A stretch of 20,447 nt of DNA, from the NCBI GenBank assembly GCA_905221605.1, contig CAJNDS010001387.1, forward strand, positions 1 through 20,447, in the 5' to 3' direction. Shown here one piece after another: positions 1 through 8,480 of the stretch (position 1 is its first letter; each line of letters begins with the position of its first letter). The stretch comes from Symbiodinium natans (lineage: Eukaryota > Sar > Dinophyceae > Suessiales > Symbiodiniaceae). A model generated the notes under the pieces. That model searched no databases, was not told the DNA's origin, and saw only the letters and a list, made by a program, of their open reading frames with translations. A program made the translations under genes and the position numbers.

Positions 1-78
1 TTAGGGTTTAGGGTTTAGGGTTTAGGGTTTAGGGTTTAGGGTTTAGGGTTTAGGGTTTAGGGTTTAGGGTTTAGGGTT
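1..78 (+). repeat. Telomere-type TTTAGGG array, block 1
   Basis: About eleven uninterrupted TTTAGGG units on the + strand. At a true left chromosome end the + strand should read CCCTAAA, so this block has the wrong orientation to be the terminal telomere of this window. It is therefore interstitial or continues leftwards. It runs directly into junction box 1. Confidence 0.97.
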
Positions 79-190
79 CAGCATCTCAAGTCCAAGCATT
101 TCACTAGTAGAGCTACTTACTCCGGTGTCGAATATCGACCCACCCACCCAGTGGATCCCATAACATTGTGAAAATATTTTACTTTATGTT
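77..190 (+). other. Subtelomeric junction box, copy 1
   Basis: Starts as TTCAGCATCTCAAG directly after TTTAGGG repeats. It contains ACCCACCCACCCA near 140 and GATCCCATAACATT near 155. The same order of motifs recurs at 2470-2587 (reverse), 4906, 8618 and 10,076. Conservation is strongest in the first 30 bases and in the ACCCACCC...CCCATAACATT part. Confidence 0.85.
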
Positions 191-218
191 TTAACCTTAA
201 AATTTTGGGTTCAGTAGG

Positions 219-336
219 CTGGGCCCTAAACCCTAAAGCCAGCCCAGAGTAGGCCCTAAAGCCAGCCCAGAGTGGGGCCTAAATCCTAAAGCCAGCCCAG
301 AGTAGGCCTTAAACCCTAAAACCAGTCCTGATGGCC
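219..336 (+). repeat. 30-bp telomere-motif satellite, short array (about 4 copies)
   Basis: Degenerate copies of a unit containing CCCTAAAGCCAGCCCAGAGT. Each unit carries CCCTAAA, opposite in orientation to the flanking TTTAGGG blocks. It is the reverse complement of the much longer array at 1778-2447. Confidence 0.85.
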
Positions 337-371
337 ATGCCTGGCCCCACCCCACCCCACCCTTGACCATC

Positions 372-838
372 GGTGCTTGTCCGGGAAGTTTTGGTGCTTG
401 TCCGGGAATTTTTGGTGCTCGTCCGGGAATTTTTGGTGTTTGTCCGGGATTTTTTGGTGCTTGTCCGGAAATTTTTGGTGCTTGTCCGGAAATTTTTGGC
501 GCTTGTCCGGAAATGTTTGGTGCTTGTCCGGGAATTTTTGGTGCTTGTCCGGAAATGTTTGGTGCTGGTCCGGGAATTTTTGGTGCTTGTCCGGGAATTT
601 TTGGTGCTTGTCCGGAAATTTTTGGTGCTTTGTCCGGGAATTGTTGGTGCTTTGTCCGGAAATTGTTGGTGCTTGTCCGGGAATTGTTGGTGCTTGTCCG
701 GGAATTTTGGGTGGTTGGCCGTGAATTGTTGCTTGTCCGGAAATGTTTGGTGCTTGTCCGGGAATTTTTGGTGCTTGTCCGGGAATTTTTGGTGCTTGTC
801 CGGGAATTTTTGGTGCTTGTCCGGGAAATTTTGGTGGA
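372..838 (+). repeat. 21-bp satellite of module A (about 22 copies)
   Basis: Tandem units with the core GCTTGTCCGGGAATTTTT, variable at a few positions (GGGAA or GGAAA). The period is 21, so frames lacking stops stay open and give artificial heptapeptide ORFs on both strands. One degenerate unit lies near 705-735. Confidence 0.95.
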
Positions 839-850
839 AAACCGCGAATC

Positions 851-884
851 CATTAGCTTTTAAATATACATAGGTTAGAGAGTG
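851..884 (+). other. Module end box, copy A
   Basis: Begins CATTAGCTTTTAAATATA and ends GAGAGTG immediately before TTTAGGG. Related boxes sit at 1167-1200 (reverse), 8481-8512 and 9721-9752, each between a 21-bp satellite and telomere repeats. Shared elements are CATTA, an AT-rich middle and a GAGAG- or AGAGTG-like end. Confidence 0.75.
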
Positions 885-1094
885 TTTAGGGTTTAGGGTT
901 TAGGGTTTAGGGTTTAGGGTTTAGGGTTTAGGGTTTAGGGTTTAGGGTTTAGGGGGTTTAGGGTTTAGGGTTTAGGGTTTAGGGTTTAGGGTTTAGGGTT
1001 TAGGGTTTAGGGTTTAGGGTTTAGGGTTTAGGGTTTAGGGTTTAGGGTTTAGGGTTTAGGGTTTAGGGTTTAGGGTTTAGGGTTTAGGGTTTAG
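885..1094 (+). repeat. Interstitial TTTAGGG array, block 2
   Basis: About 30 TTTAGGG units with one longer G run near 951-957. It ends abruptly at a TTTAGG/ACCCTAAA junction with block 3. Confidence 0.97.
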
Positions 1095-1166
1095 GACCCT
1101 AAACCCGAAACCCTAAACCCTAAACCCTAAACCCTAAACCCTAAACCCTAAACCCTAAACCCTAAA
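1095..1166 (-). repeat. Interstitial CCCTAAA array, block 3
   Basis: About ten CCCTAAA units on the + strand (TTTAGGG on the - strand), with one CCCGAAA variant at the start. Together with block 2 it forms a head-to-head telomere junction. Confidence 0.97.
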
Positions 1167-1200
1167 CACTCTCTAACCTATGTATATTTAAAAGCTAATG
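1167..1200 (-). other. Module end box, copy A'
   Basis: Reverse complement of the box at 851-884: CACTCTC next to CCCTAAA repeats and AAAAGCTAATG at the inner edge. Confidence 0.75.
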
Positions 1201-1211
1201 GATTCGCGGTT

Positions 1212-1736
1212 TTCCACCAAAATTTCCCGGACAAGCACCAAAAATTCCCGGACAAGCACCAAACATTCCCGGACAAGCGCCAAAAATTCCTGGACAAGCA
1301 CCAAAAATTCCCGGACAAGCACTTTCCGGACAAGCAAGAATTCACGGCCAACCACCAAAAATTCCCGGACAAGCACCAGAAATTCCCGGACAAGCACCAA
1401 AATTCCCGGACAAAGCACCAACAATTCCCGGACAAAGCACCAACAATTTCCGGACTAGCACCAAAAATTCCCGGACAAGCACCAAAAATTCCCGGACAAG
1501 CACCAAAAATTCCGGGACAAGCACCAAAAATTCCCGGACAGGCACCAAAAATTCCCGGACAAGCACCAAAAATTCCCGGACAAGCACCAAAAATTCCCGG
1601 ACAGGCACCAAAAATTTCCGGACAAGCACCAAAAATTCCCGGACAGGCACCAAAAATTTCCGGACAAGCACCAAAAATTCCCGGACAAGCACCAAAAATT
1701 CCCGGACAAGCACCAAAATTTCCCGGACAAGCACCG
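1212..1736 (-). repeat. 21-bp satellite of module A' (about 25 copies)
   Basis: Units with the core ATTCCCGGACAAGCACCAAA, the reverse complement of the 372-838 array. They are slightly more homogeneous than the left arm. The degenerate unit near 1320-1350 mirrors the one at 705-735, so the arms share internal landmarks and not only the repeat family. Confidence 0.95.
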
Positions 1737-1777
1737 ATGGTCAAGGGTGGGGTGGGGTGGGGCCAGGCATGGCCATC

Positions 1778-2447
1778 AGGGCTGGTTTTAGGGCTTAAGG
1801 CCTACTCTGGGCTGGCTTTAGGATTTAGGCCCCACTCTGGGCTGCCTTTAGGGTTTAGGGCCTACTCTGGGCTGGCTTTAGGGTTTAGGGCCTACTCGGG
1901 GCTGGCGTTAGGGTTTAGGCCCCACTCTGGGCTGGCTTTAGGGTTTAGGGCCTACTCTGGGCTGGCTTTAGGGTTTAGGGCCTACTCGGGGCTGGCGTTA
2001 GGGTTTAGGCCCCACTCTGGGCTGGCTTTAGGGTTTAGGGCCTACTCTGGGCTGGCTTTAGGGTTTAGGGCCTACTCGTGGCTGGCTTTAGGGTTTAGGG
2101 CCTACTCGGGGCTGGCTTTACGGTTTACGGCCTACCCGGGGCTGGCTTTAGGGTTTAGGGCCTACTCGGGGCTGGCTTTAGGGTTTAGGGCCTACAGGGC
2201 CTACTCTGGGCTGGGTTTAGGGTTTAGGGCCTATGGCAAAAAAGGGTTTAGGGCCTAGTCGGGGCTGGCTTTAGGGTTTAAGGTTTAGGGCCTACTCTGG
2301 GCTGGCTTTAGGGTTTAGGGCCTACTCGGGGCTGGCTTTAGGGTTTAGGGCCTACTCGGGGCTGGCTTTAAGGTTTAGGGCCTACGCTGGGCTGGCTTTA
2401 GGGTTTAGGGCCTACTCTGGGCTGGCTTTAGGGTTTAGGGCCCAGCC
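1778..2447 (-). repeat. 30-bp satellite with embedded telomere motifs (about 22 copies)
   Basis: Unit of 30 bp built from TTTAGGGTTTAGGG plus a spacer like CCTACTCTGGGCTGGC. Common variants are CTCTGG or CTCGGG and GGCCTAC or GGCCCCAC. The period is a multiple of three, which produces a meaningless decapeptide ORF on the + strand up to about 2258. In module orientation the telomere motif is C-rich, opposite to the flanking arrays. Confidence 0.95.
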
Positions 2448-2469
2448 TACTGAACCCAAAATTTTGAGG

Positions 2470-2587
2470 TTAAAACATAAAGTAAAATATTTTCAGAATG
2501 TTATGGGATCCAATGGGTGGGTGGGTCGATATTCGACACCGGAGTAAGGAGCTCTACTAGTGAAATGCTTGGACTTGAGATGCTGAA
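2470..2587 (-). other. Subtelomeric junction box, copy 2 (inverted)
   Basis: Reverse complement of box 1, nearly identical: CTTGAGATGCTGAA at the telomere edge, TGGGTGGGTGGGT near 2515 and AATGTTATGGGATCC before it. CCCTAAA repeats begin immediately after TGCTGAA. Confidence 0.85.
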
Positions 2588-2743
2588 CCCTAAACCCTAA
2601 ACCCTAAACCCTAAACCCTAAACCCTAAACCCTAAACCCTAAACCCTAAACCCTAAACCCTAAACCCTAAACCCCAAACCCTAAACCCTAAACCCTAAAC
2701 CCTAAACCCCTAAACCTACCCTAAAACCCTAAACCCTAACCCC
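2588..2743 (-). repeat. Interstitial CCCTAAA array, block 4
   Basis: CCCTAAA units, regular at first and irregular in the last 50 bases (CCCCTAAA, CCTACCCTAAAACCC). It meets block 5 at CCCCGG near 2743, with C-rich followed by G-rich, the reverse polarity of the 1094 junction. Confidence 0.95.
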
Positions 2744-2909
2744 GGTTTAGGGTTTAGGGTTTAGGGGTTTAGGGTTTAGGGTTTAGGGTTTAGGGTTAGG
2801 GTTAGGGTTAGGGTTAGGGTTTAGGGTTTAGGGTTTAGGGTTTAGGGTTTAGGGTTTAGGGTTTAGGGTTTAGGGTTTAGGGTTTAGGGTTTAGGGTTTA
2901 GGGTTTAGG
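2744..2909 (+). repeat. Interstitial TTTAGGG array, block 5, with a TTAGGG patch
   Basis: TTTAGGG units interrupted at about 2794-2817 by four consecutive six-base TTAGGG units. It ends at a sharp change to GC-rich unique sequence (GGGCGTCTCGCC) with no junction box. Confidence 0.95.
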
Positions 2910-3711
2910 GCGTCTCGCCGCGCCGCGGCAGTAGATGTCATGCGGAGATGGCGCCCCAACACACCCAGGGGGTGTGAGGGGGCGGCATATGTCGCGGCGG
3001 CGTATATTGAAGTTGGAGCCACCACAACCAGAAAGGTTGGGTTGTTTTATTTTTCCCACCCCCTGCTTACGCAGGCATCCACCCAACTTTTCTCCTTTTA
3101 GGGTTTCGGGCTAACGCCCTAAATTCCCACTTCCCACCCCCATCCTTTGAACGGTTGGGCAGGACACTTCCACCCTCATCCTTTGAACGGGTCAGGGTTG
3201 TCAAAACCAGACCCAGAAAACAGACAGGGGCAGAAGGCCCTTCCCTCCGGGACCGCTCCGGGGCCAGGCCAGGACGGCCGGAGGGCCAAGGGGGAGGGGA
3301 CGCCGCAGGGGGGGCAGGGGGAAATGGATCTCCCAGACCCAGAGCAATGCGGCAGCCCGAGGCACAGTAGACGTGAGCGGCGCACTTTCCCTCCCCGTTC
3401 ATAGAGCTTCTTGTGGAGGTCGGTTTGTTGTTGCCTCTCCATTCAGGGTCCTGGGTCAGATATTGATCGATCTTCGCGGTGTCTTCGGGCCAGTAGATCC
3501 CCTTGCCGAAGAGGTCTGGGCTGTCCCTTCAAACCCTTTGTCAAGTCTATTGTTCCATCCAGGGTCCTGGGTCAGATATTGATCGATCTTTGTGGCTTCT
3601 TCGGCCAAGTAGATCCCCTTGTCGAGTAGACCCAGAAAACAGACGGGGGCAGAAGGCCCTTACCTCCGGGACGGGGGAGGGGAGGGGGGGGAGGGGGAGG
3701 AGCGGCAGCAC
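2910..3711. other. GC-rich segment with direct repeats, no gene recognised
   Basis: Not similar to the modules and lacking both module boxes. It holds a diverged direct repeat of about 116 bp (copies from about 3441 and 3557, sharing AGGGTCCTGGGTCAGATAT). A second repeat is CCCAGAAAACAGAC near 3210 and 3630, each followed by GGGGCAGAAGGCCCTT. A third is CATCCTTTGAACGG near 3143 and 3177. The short open frames overlap on both strands, carry no recognisable motif and are not called. Confidence 0.6.
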
Positions 3712-4040
3712 ATGCCTGCCGTGGATGGTCTGGTGGAGCTGGGCAAGGTTGGGGACAGTGACTTGATAGACCGGGCATGAGCGGCGGTACCGCAGTGTAC
3801 CGGGCCTTGGCCAAGCTCACAAACAAGGGCAACGCCAAAGTCATACAGGCTCTGCTGAGGCTCATGCCGGGCTTTTTCACCATTGAGGGCATCGACTACC
3901 ATCAAGGGACCGTGGACGATGCCTACATGGCACTTCAGCAAATCTTGGAGCCATGTGACAAGCCTGTCCTCGGAGCGCTTGTCGGAATGATCTCAGATCC
4001 CAACATTTGCTCAGAGGCATTTTTGAAGCGCCACCCGTGA
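3712..4040 (+). pseudogene. Broken gene fragment, HEAT-like helical repeats
   Basis: Two frames appear to carry one protein. Frame one (ATG at 3712) gives 22 residues including GLVELGKVGDSDLIDRA and stops at 3778-3780. Frame two (ATG at 3777, overlapping as ATGA) gives 87 residues including VYRALAKLTNKGNAKVIQAL and ends at 4040. The pattern of a short helix, a Gly-Asn or Gly-Asp turn and a second helix recurs about three times, as in HEAT-type repeats, where such units form a protein-binding solenoid. Frame two has an upstream in-frame stop (TGA at 3759), so the join needs a frameshift or an intron. The fragment is far too short for a complete solenoid and ends 40 bases before a G/A tract. 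The family call is inference from the periodic pattern. It could be an exon or relic of an unknown protein. Confidence 0.4.
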
Positions 4041-4072
4041 AAACCATGTGCAAGGCATCAGATTTGATTGGC

Positions 4073-4408
4073 TGAAAGTGGCGGGGAGGGGGGGAAGGGG
4101 GGGGGAGGGTGGGTCCGGGAGTGGGGGGAGGGGGGAGGGGGGGGAGGAGGGGGGGAGGGGGGAGGGGGGGGGGGGGAGGGGGTGAAGGGGGGGAGGGGGG
4201 GGGGGGGAGGGGGGGGAAGGGGGGGAGGGGGGGGAGGGGGGGTGGGGAGGGGGGCGGGGGGGGGGAGGGGGGGGAGGGGGGGGGGGAGGGGGGGGGGGGG
4301 GGGGAGGGGGAGGGGGGGGGCGGGAGCGGGGGGGGGGGCAGGGGGGGGCAGGGGGGGGGGGGGGGCAGAGGGGGGGGGGGAGGGGGGGGAGAGGGGGGGG
4401 GGTGGGCA
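4073..4408 (+). repeat. G/A (polypurine) low-complexity tract
   Basis: About 330 bases almost entirely G with scattered A and a few C or T, with G runs up to about 18. It has high G-quadruplex and triplex potential. Glycine-rich (+ strand) and proline-rich (- strand) open frames crossing it are composition artefacts. Homopolymer lengths here may not be reliable. Confidence 0.93.
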
Positions 4409-4807
4409 GAAGGTTCAAAAAACCAGGTTTGCGGGTTTGGTAGTGGGTTTTTGAGCAATCGCCCAGGCTGACCTGCCTTGCGGCCCCTCTGGTCCCTCAA
4501 CACGCTCCGCCAGGGGCCCAGCACCAGGGGGCTCCGGGGGGGGGGCCCAGGGGCGACCCACAGAAGCCACTTTTGGAACAGGTCGCCAGGTCTAGGGTTT
4601 CTTTTTTTATACTTGAGATTCGGAGAAGGGGGGCGGGGTACCCCAGGCGGGGTACTGCACCGGCACTGGAGGTGCAGCTCACGCTCAACACAACTCTTTA
4701 GGCTTGCACAGGAACTCCAAGCGATGGTGTTAATCGCTGTCGGGTGATTTCTGGGTCCAGGCACCCTAGAGAAGGGTGGGTACGGCCTAAGCAGGCCTGG
4801 GTGGGAA
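4409..4807. other. Unique GC-rich spacer, nothing recognised
   Basis: Mixed sequence between the G/A tract and telomere block 6. It contains two short GC-rich runs (near 4530 and 4635). No gene, RNA or module box was recognised. Confidence 0.5.
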
Positions 4808-4905
4808 TTTAGGGTTTAGGGTTTAGGGTTTAGGGTTTAGGGTTTAGGGTTTAGGGTTTAGGGTTTAGGGTTTAGGGTTTAGGGTTTAGGGTTTAGGGTT
4901 TAGGG
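4808..4905 (+). repeat. Interstitial TTTAGGG array, block 6
   Basis: Fourteen regular TTTAGGG units leading directly into junction box 3. No end box is seen on the left side. Confidence 0.97.
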
Positions 4906-5012
4906 TTCAAGAGCTCCTGGTCGAGCAGTTTCTCGTTTAGGCTCTGTGTTTAGAACTTCGAAAAATACCCACCCACCCGAAGTTCCCATAACATTAAGAA
5001 ATAAAAAGTTTC
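4906..5012 (+). other. Subtelomeric junction box, copy 3
   Basis: TTCAAGAGCTCCTGGTCGAGCA after telomere repeats is diverged from box 1 but keeps CTC and TCGAGCA. It is followed by AAATACCCACCCACCC near 4963 and CCCATAACATTAAGAAATAA near 4985. The last motif matches boxes 4 and 5 better than boxes 1 and 2. Confidence 0.8.
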
Positions 5013-5734
5013 TTCTTTTTATTAGGATGGTTCAATAACAAAATGAATGACTTCCACTTAACAAACGAGGAGGTGGAGATACTAAACCACGCGAGGCTTT
5101 GAGGTCTTGAAATCCTAAATTGAGGCCCAAACCTTGAAAAATTTTAAAAAATGAAAAAACCCTGACAAAAAGAAGGAAAAAAAAAAAAAGCCTGGGGTCC
5201 CCCCCATTTGGGGTGTTTTTGGAAGCAAATTTGCCCTCATGGGGGGGTCGGAGTTCGAGGCAAGGGGGGGTCTCCGAAGATTATTTTGCCTTTAAAATCG
5301 AAAAATGACCCCCCCCCCCTGACCAAAATCATTATGAAAAAGGTCGCGGAAAAGTCTTGAAAAACTTGAAAAACACAAAAACCCAGAAAACGAGAGGCCA
5401 CCCAGAACCCTCGATTTCAGTACTAAAAATTCGCATTTTCATTGCGGGTCTAGGCCAAGCCTGAGGTCCCTTTTCGGGTGTTTTTTGAGGCAAACTTTCC
5501 CTCTCAAGGGGGGGTCGGAGTTTGAGGCAAGGAGGGTCTCCAAAGACTATTTTGCCTTTAAAATTCAAAAATACGACCCCCCCTTGACCGAAATTAGGCT
5601 GTGAAAAGGTCGCGGGGGCAGCCCTTCCTCAGAAAAACCTTGAAAAAACCCGAAGAAACATGGAAAAACCTCAAAAAAACATTGAAAAACATTGGTCAAC
5701 CCTGAAACTTGAAAAAACACGGCGTTGAGGCCTT
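5013..5734. repeat. Diverged tandem duplication of about 267 bp
   Basis: Two related copies share GGGGTCGGAGTT (5244 and 5511), GAGGCAAGG, GGGTCTCC, TTTTGCCTTTAAAAT, a run of C, then TGACC and AAGGTCGCGG. Offset between copies is about 267. The first copy contains poly-A, poly-C and poly-G runs. No coding signal was found. The rest (5013-5150 and 5620-5734) is A-rich sequence with repeated CTTGAAAAA motifs that grades into the next satellite. Confidence 0.75.
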
Positions 5735-7987
5735 GAAACCCTAAACACAGGCCTTGAGGCCTTGAAACCCTAAACGCTGGGCCCTGAAACCCTAAACACA
5801 GGCCCTGAGGCCTTGAAACCCTAAACGCTGGGCCCTGAAACCCTAAACACAGGCCCTGAGACCTTGAAACCCTAAACGCTGGGCCCTGAAACCCTAAACA
5901 CAGGCCCTGAGGCCCTGAAACCCTAAACACAGGCCCTGAGGCCTTGAAACCCTAAACGCTGGGCCCTGAAACCCTAAACACAGGCCCTGAGGCCCTGAAA
6001 CCCTAAACACGGGCTTTGAGGCCTTGAAACCCCAAACGCTGGGCCCTGAAACCCTAAACACAGGCTTTGAGGCCTTGAAACCCTAAACGCTGGGCCCTGA
6101 AACCCTAAACACAGGCCCTGAGGCACTGAAACCCTAAACACAGGCCCTGAGGCCTTGAAACCCTAAACGCTGGGCCCTGAAACCCTAAACACAGGCCCTG
6201 AGGCCCTGAAACCCTAAACACAGGCCCTGAGGCCTTGAAACCTAAACGCTGGGCCCTGAAACCCTAAACACAGGCCCTGAGGCCCTGAAACCCTAAACAC
6301 AGGCCCTGAGGCCTTGAAACCCTAAACGCTGGGCCCTGAAACCATAAAAACAAGCCCTGAGGCCCTGAAACCCTAAACACAGGCTTTGAGGCCTTGAAAC
6401 CCTAAAAGCTGGGCCCTGAAACCCTAAACACAGGCCCTGAGGCCCTGAAACCCTAAACACAGGCCCTGAGGCCTTGAAACCCTAAACGCTGGGCCCTGAA
6501 ACCCTAAACACAGGCCCTGAGGCCCTGAAACCCTAAACGCAGGCCCTGAGGCCTTGAAACCCTAAACGCTGGGCCCTGAAACCCTAAACACAGGCCCTGA
6601 GGCCCTGAAACCCTAAACACAGGCTTTGAGGCCTTGAAACCCTAAACGCTGGGCCCTGAAACCCTAAACACAGGCCCTGAGGCCCTGAAACCCTAAACAC
6701 AGGCCCTGAAGCCTTGAAACCCGAAACGCTGGGCCCTGAAACCCTAAACACAGGCCCTGAGGCTCTGAAACCCTAAACACAGGCTTTGAGGCCTTGAAAC
6801 CCTGAACGCTGGGCCCTGAAACCCTAAACACAGGCCCTGAGGCCCTGAAACCCTAAACACAGGCTTTGAGGCCTTGAAACCCTAAACGCTGGGCCCTGAA
6901 ACCCTAAACACAGGCCCTGAGGCTCTGAAACCCTAAACACAGGCTTTGAGGCCTTGAAACCCTGAACGCTGGGCCCTGAAAACCCTAAACACAGGCCCTG
7001 AGGCCCTGAAACCCTAAACACAGGCTGGGAGGCTTGAAACCCTAACGCGGGGCCCTGAAACCCTAAAAACAGGCCTGAAGAAGCCCTGCAACCTAAACAC
7101 AGGCCCTGAGGGCCCTGAGGCCTTGAAACCCTAAACGCTGGGCCCTGAAACTCGAAACACAGGCCCTGAGGCCCTGAAACCCTAAACACAGGCCCTGAGG
7201 CCTTGAAACCCCAAACGCTGGGCCCTGAAACCCTAAACACAGGCCCTGAGGCCCTGAAACCCTAAACACAGGCCCTGAGGCCTTGAAACCCTAAACGCTG
7301 GGCCCTGAAACCCTAGACACAGGCCCTGAGGCCCTGAAACAATAAACCACAGCTTTGAGAGGCCTTGAAACCCCAAACGCTGGGCCCTGAAACCCTAAAC
7401 ACAGGCCCTGAGGCCCTGAAACCCTAAACACAGGCTTGAGGCCTTGAAACCCTAAACGCTGGGCCCTGAAACCCTAAACACAGGCCCTGAGGCCCTGAAA
7501 CCCTAAACACAGGCCCTGAGGCCTTGAAACCCTAAACGCTGGGCCCTGAAACCAAAAAAACAAGCCCTGAAGGCCTGAAACCCTAAACACAGGCTTTGAG
7601 GCCTTGAAACCCTAAACGCTGGGCCCTGAAACCCTAAACACGGGCCCTGAGGCCCTGAAACCCTAAACACAGGCCCTGAAGCCTTGAAACCCTAAACGCT
7701 GGGCCCTGGAACCCTAAACACAGGCCCTGAGGCCCTGAAACCCTAAACACAGGCTTTCAGGCCTTGAAACCCTAAACGCTAGGCCCTGACACCCTAAACA
7801 CAGGCCCTGAGGCCCTGAAACCCTAAACACAGGCCCTGAGGCCTTGAAACCCTAAACGCTGGGCCCTGAAACCCTAAACACAGGCCCTGAGGCCCTGAAA
7901 CCCTAAACACAGGCTTTGAGGCCTTGAAACCCTAAACGCTGGGCCCTGAAACCCTAAACGCCAGGCCTTGAGGCCCTGAAACCCTAA
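5735..7987 (+). repeat. 80-bp higher-order satellite with CCCTAAAC motifs (about 28 copies)
   Basis: Each 80-bp unit has three subunits of about 29, 29 and 22 bp, each starting AAACCCTAAAC. They differ in what follows: ACAGGCCCTGAGGCCCTG, ACAGGCCCTGAGGCCTTG, or GCTGGGCCCTG. The period is seen directly from GGGCCCTGAA at 6411, 6491, 6571 and 6651. A frequent variant replaces GGCCCTGAG with GGCTTTGAG. Indel-rich copies occur at about 7020-7100, 7335-7365 and 7550-7575. Long minus-strand frames here are repeat artefacts. Confidence 0.95.
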
Positions 7988-8052
7988 TTAGGGTCTCAAG
8001 TGTTTAGGGTCTCACGGGTTTAGGGGCTCAACGGTTTAGGGTCTCAAGGGCA
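7988..8052 (+). repeat. Short GTTTAGGGTCTCAA repeat
   Basis: About four degenerate units of 15-16 bases mixing TTTAGGG with TCTCAAG or TCACGG. It forms a transition between the 80-bp and 21-bp satellites. The TCTCAAG part resembles the start of the junction boxes. Confidence 0.7.
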
Positions 8053-8480
8053 TTGTGGGCCTTGGGCCTTGCCCACGAATTTTTGGGCCTTGCCCACGAA
8101 TACTTGGGCCTTGCCCACGAATATTTGGGCCTTGCCCACGAATACGTGGGCCTTGCCCACGAATATTTGGGCCTTGCCCACGAATATTTGGGCCTTGCCC
8201 ACGAATATTTGGGCCTTGCCCACGAATATTTGGGCCTTGCCCACGAATATTTGGGCCTTGCCCACGAATATTTGGGCCTTGCCCACGAATTTTTGGGCCT
8301 TGCCCACGAACCAACAACCCCAGAAATTCGTGGGCAAGGCCCAAACATTCGTGGGCAAGGCCCAAAAATTCGTGGGCAAGGCCCAAAATCCGGATTTTGG
8401 GCCTTGCCCACGAATATTTGGGCCTTGCCCACGAATCTTTGGGCCTTGCCCACGAATATTTGGGCCTTGCCCACGAATAC
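8053..8480. repeat. 21-bp satellite of module B, forward-inverted-forward
   Basis: Unit core GGGCCTTGCCCACGAATATT, period 21. There are about 12 forward copies (to about 8311), 3 inverted copies (about 8325-8388) and 4 forward copies (about 8396-8480). The turn at 8389-8398 is the palindrome-like AAATCCGGATTT. All six frames are open across most of the array, which reflects a stop-free unit with a period divisible by three. Confidence 0.95.

Larger units (their letters stand above)
77..884 (+). other. Telomere-flanked module A
   Basis: A segment bounded by TTTAGGG arrays on both sides, starting with a junction box and ending with an end box shared with modules A', B and C. In order it holds the junction box, a 30-bp satellite carrying CCCTAAA motifs, a G/C-rich linker, a 21-bp satellite and the end box. 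No credible gene is present. The shared ends with unrelated middles recall a mobile or recombining cassette, but no transposase, reverse transcriptase or target-site duplication is visible, so the mobile reading is inference. Confidence 0.65.
1167..2587 (-). other. Telomere-flanked module A' (inverted copy of A)
   Basis: Reverse-complement counterpart of module A. On the + strand the order is end box, 21-bp satellite, linker, 30-bp satellite, junction box, then CCCTAAA repeats. It is longer than A mainly because the 30-bp satellite is expanded. No credible gene is present. Confidence 0.65.
1..2743. repeat. Large imperfect inverted repeat centred at 1094/1095
   Basis: Read outward from 1094/1095 both arms show the same order: telomere repeats, end box, 21-bp satellite, a G/C-rich linker with ATGGCCATGCC, 30-bp satellite, junction box, telomere repeats. 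The junction boxes of the two arms are nearly identical over about 100 bp. Arms differ mainly in satellite copy number: the 30-bp repeat has about 4 copies on the left and about 22 on the right, and the 21-bp repeat about 22 and 25. The centre is TTTAGGG running into CCCTAAA, the order expected where two chromosome ends join. Alternatives are a fold-back read or an assembly chimera. Confidence 0.9.

Noticed and set aside
233-1744. Long open frames with repeated SGNFWCL, LVLVREF or FGACPGI peptides
   Set aside because: They follow the 21-bp satellite in several frames of both strands at once. No frame is preferred and no non-repeat domain exists.
1737-2258. 173-residue frame of SGLALGFRAY repeats
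   Set aside because: It is the 30-bp satellite read in one frame, with no independent coding evidence.
3877-4764. 295-residue proline-rich minus-strand frame
   Set aside because: It owes its length to the G/A tract read in reverse. The overlapping + strand frame at 3777-4040 has more protein-like sequence.
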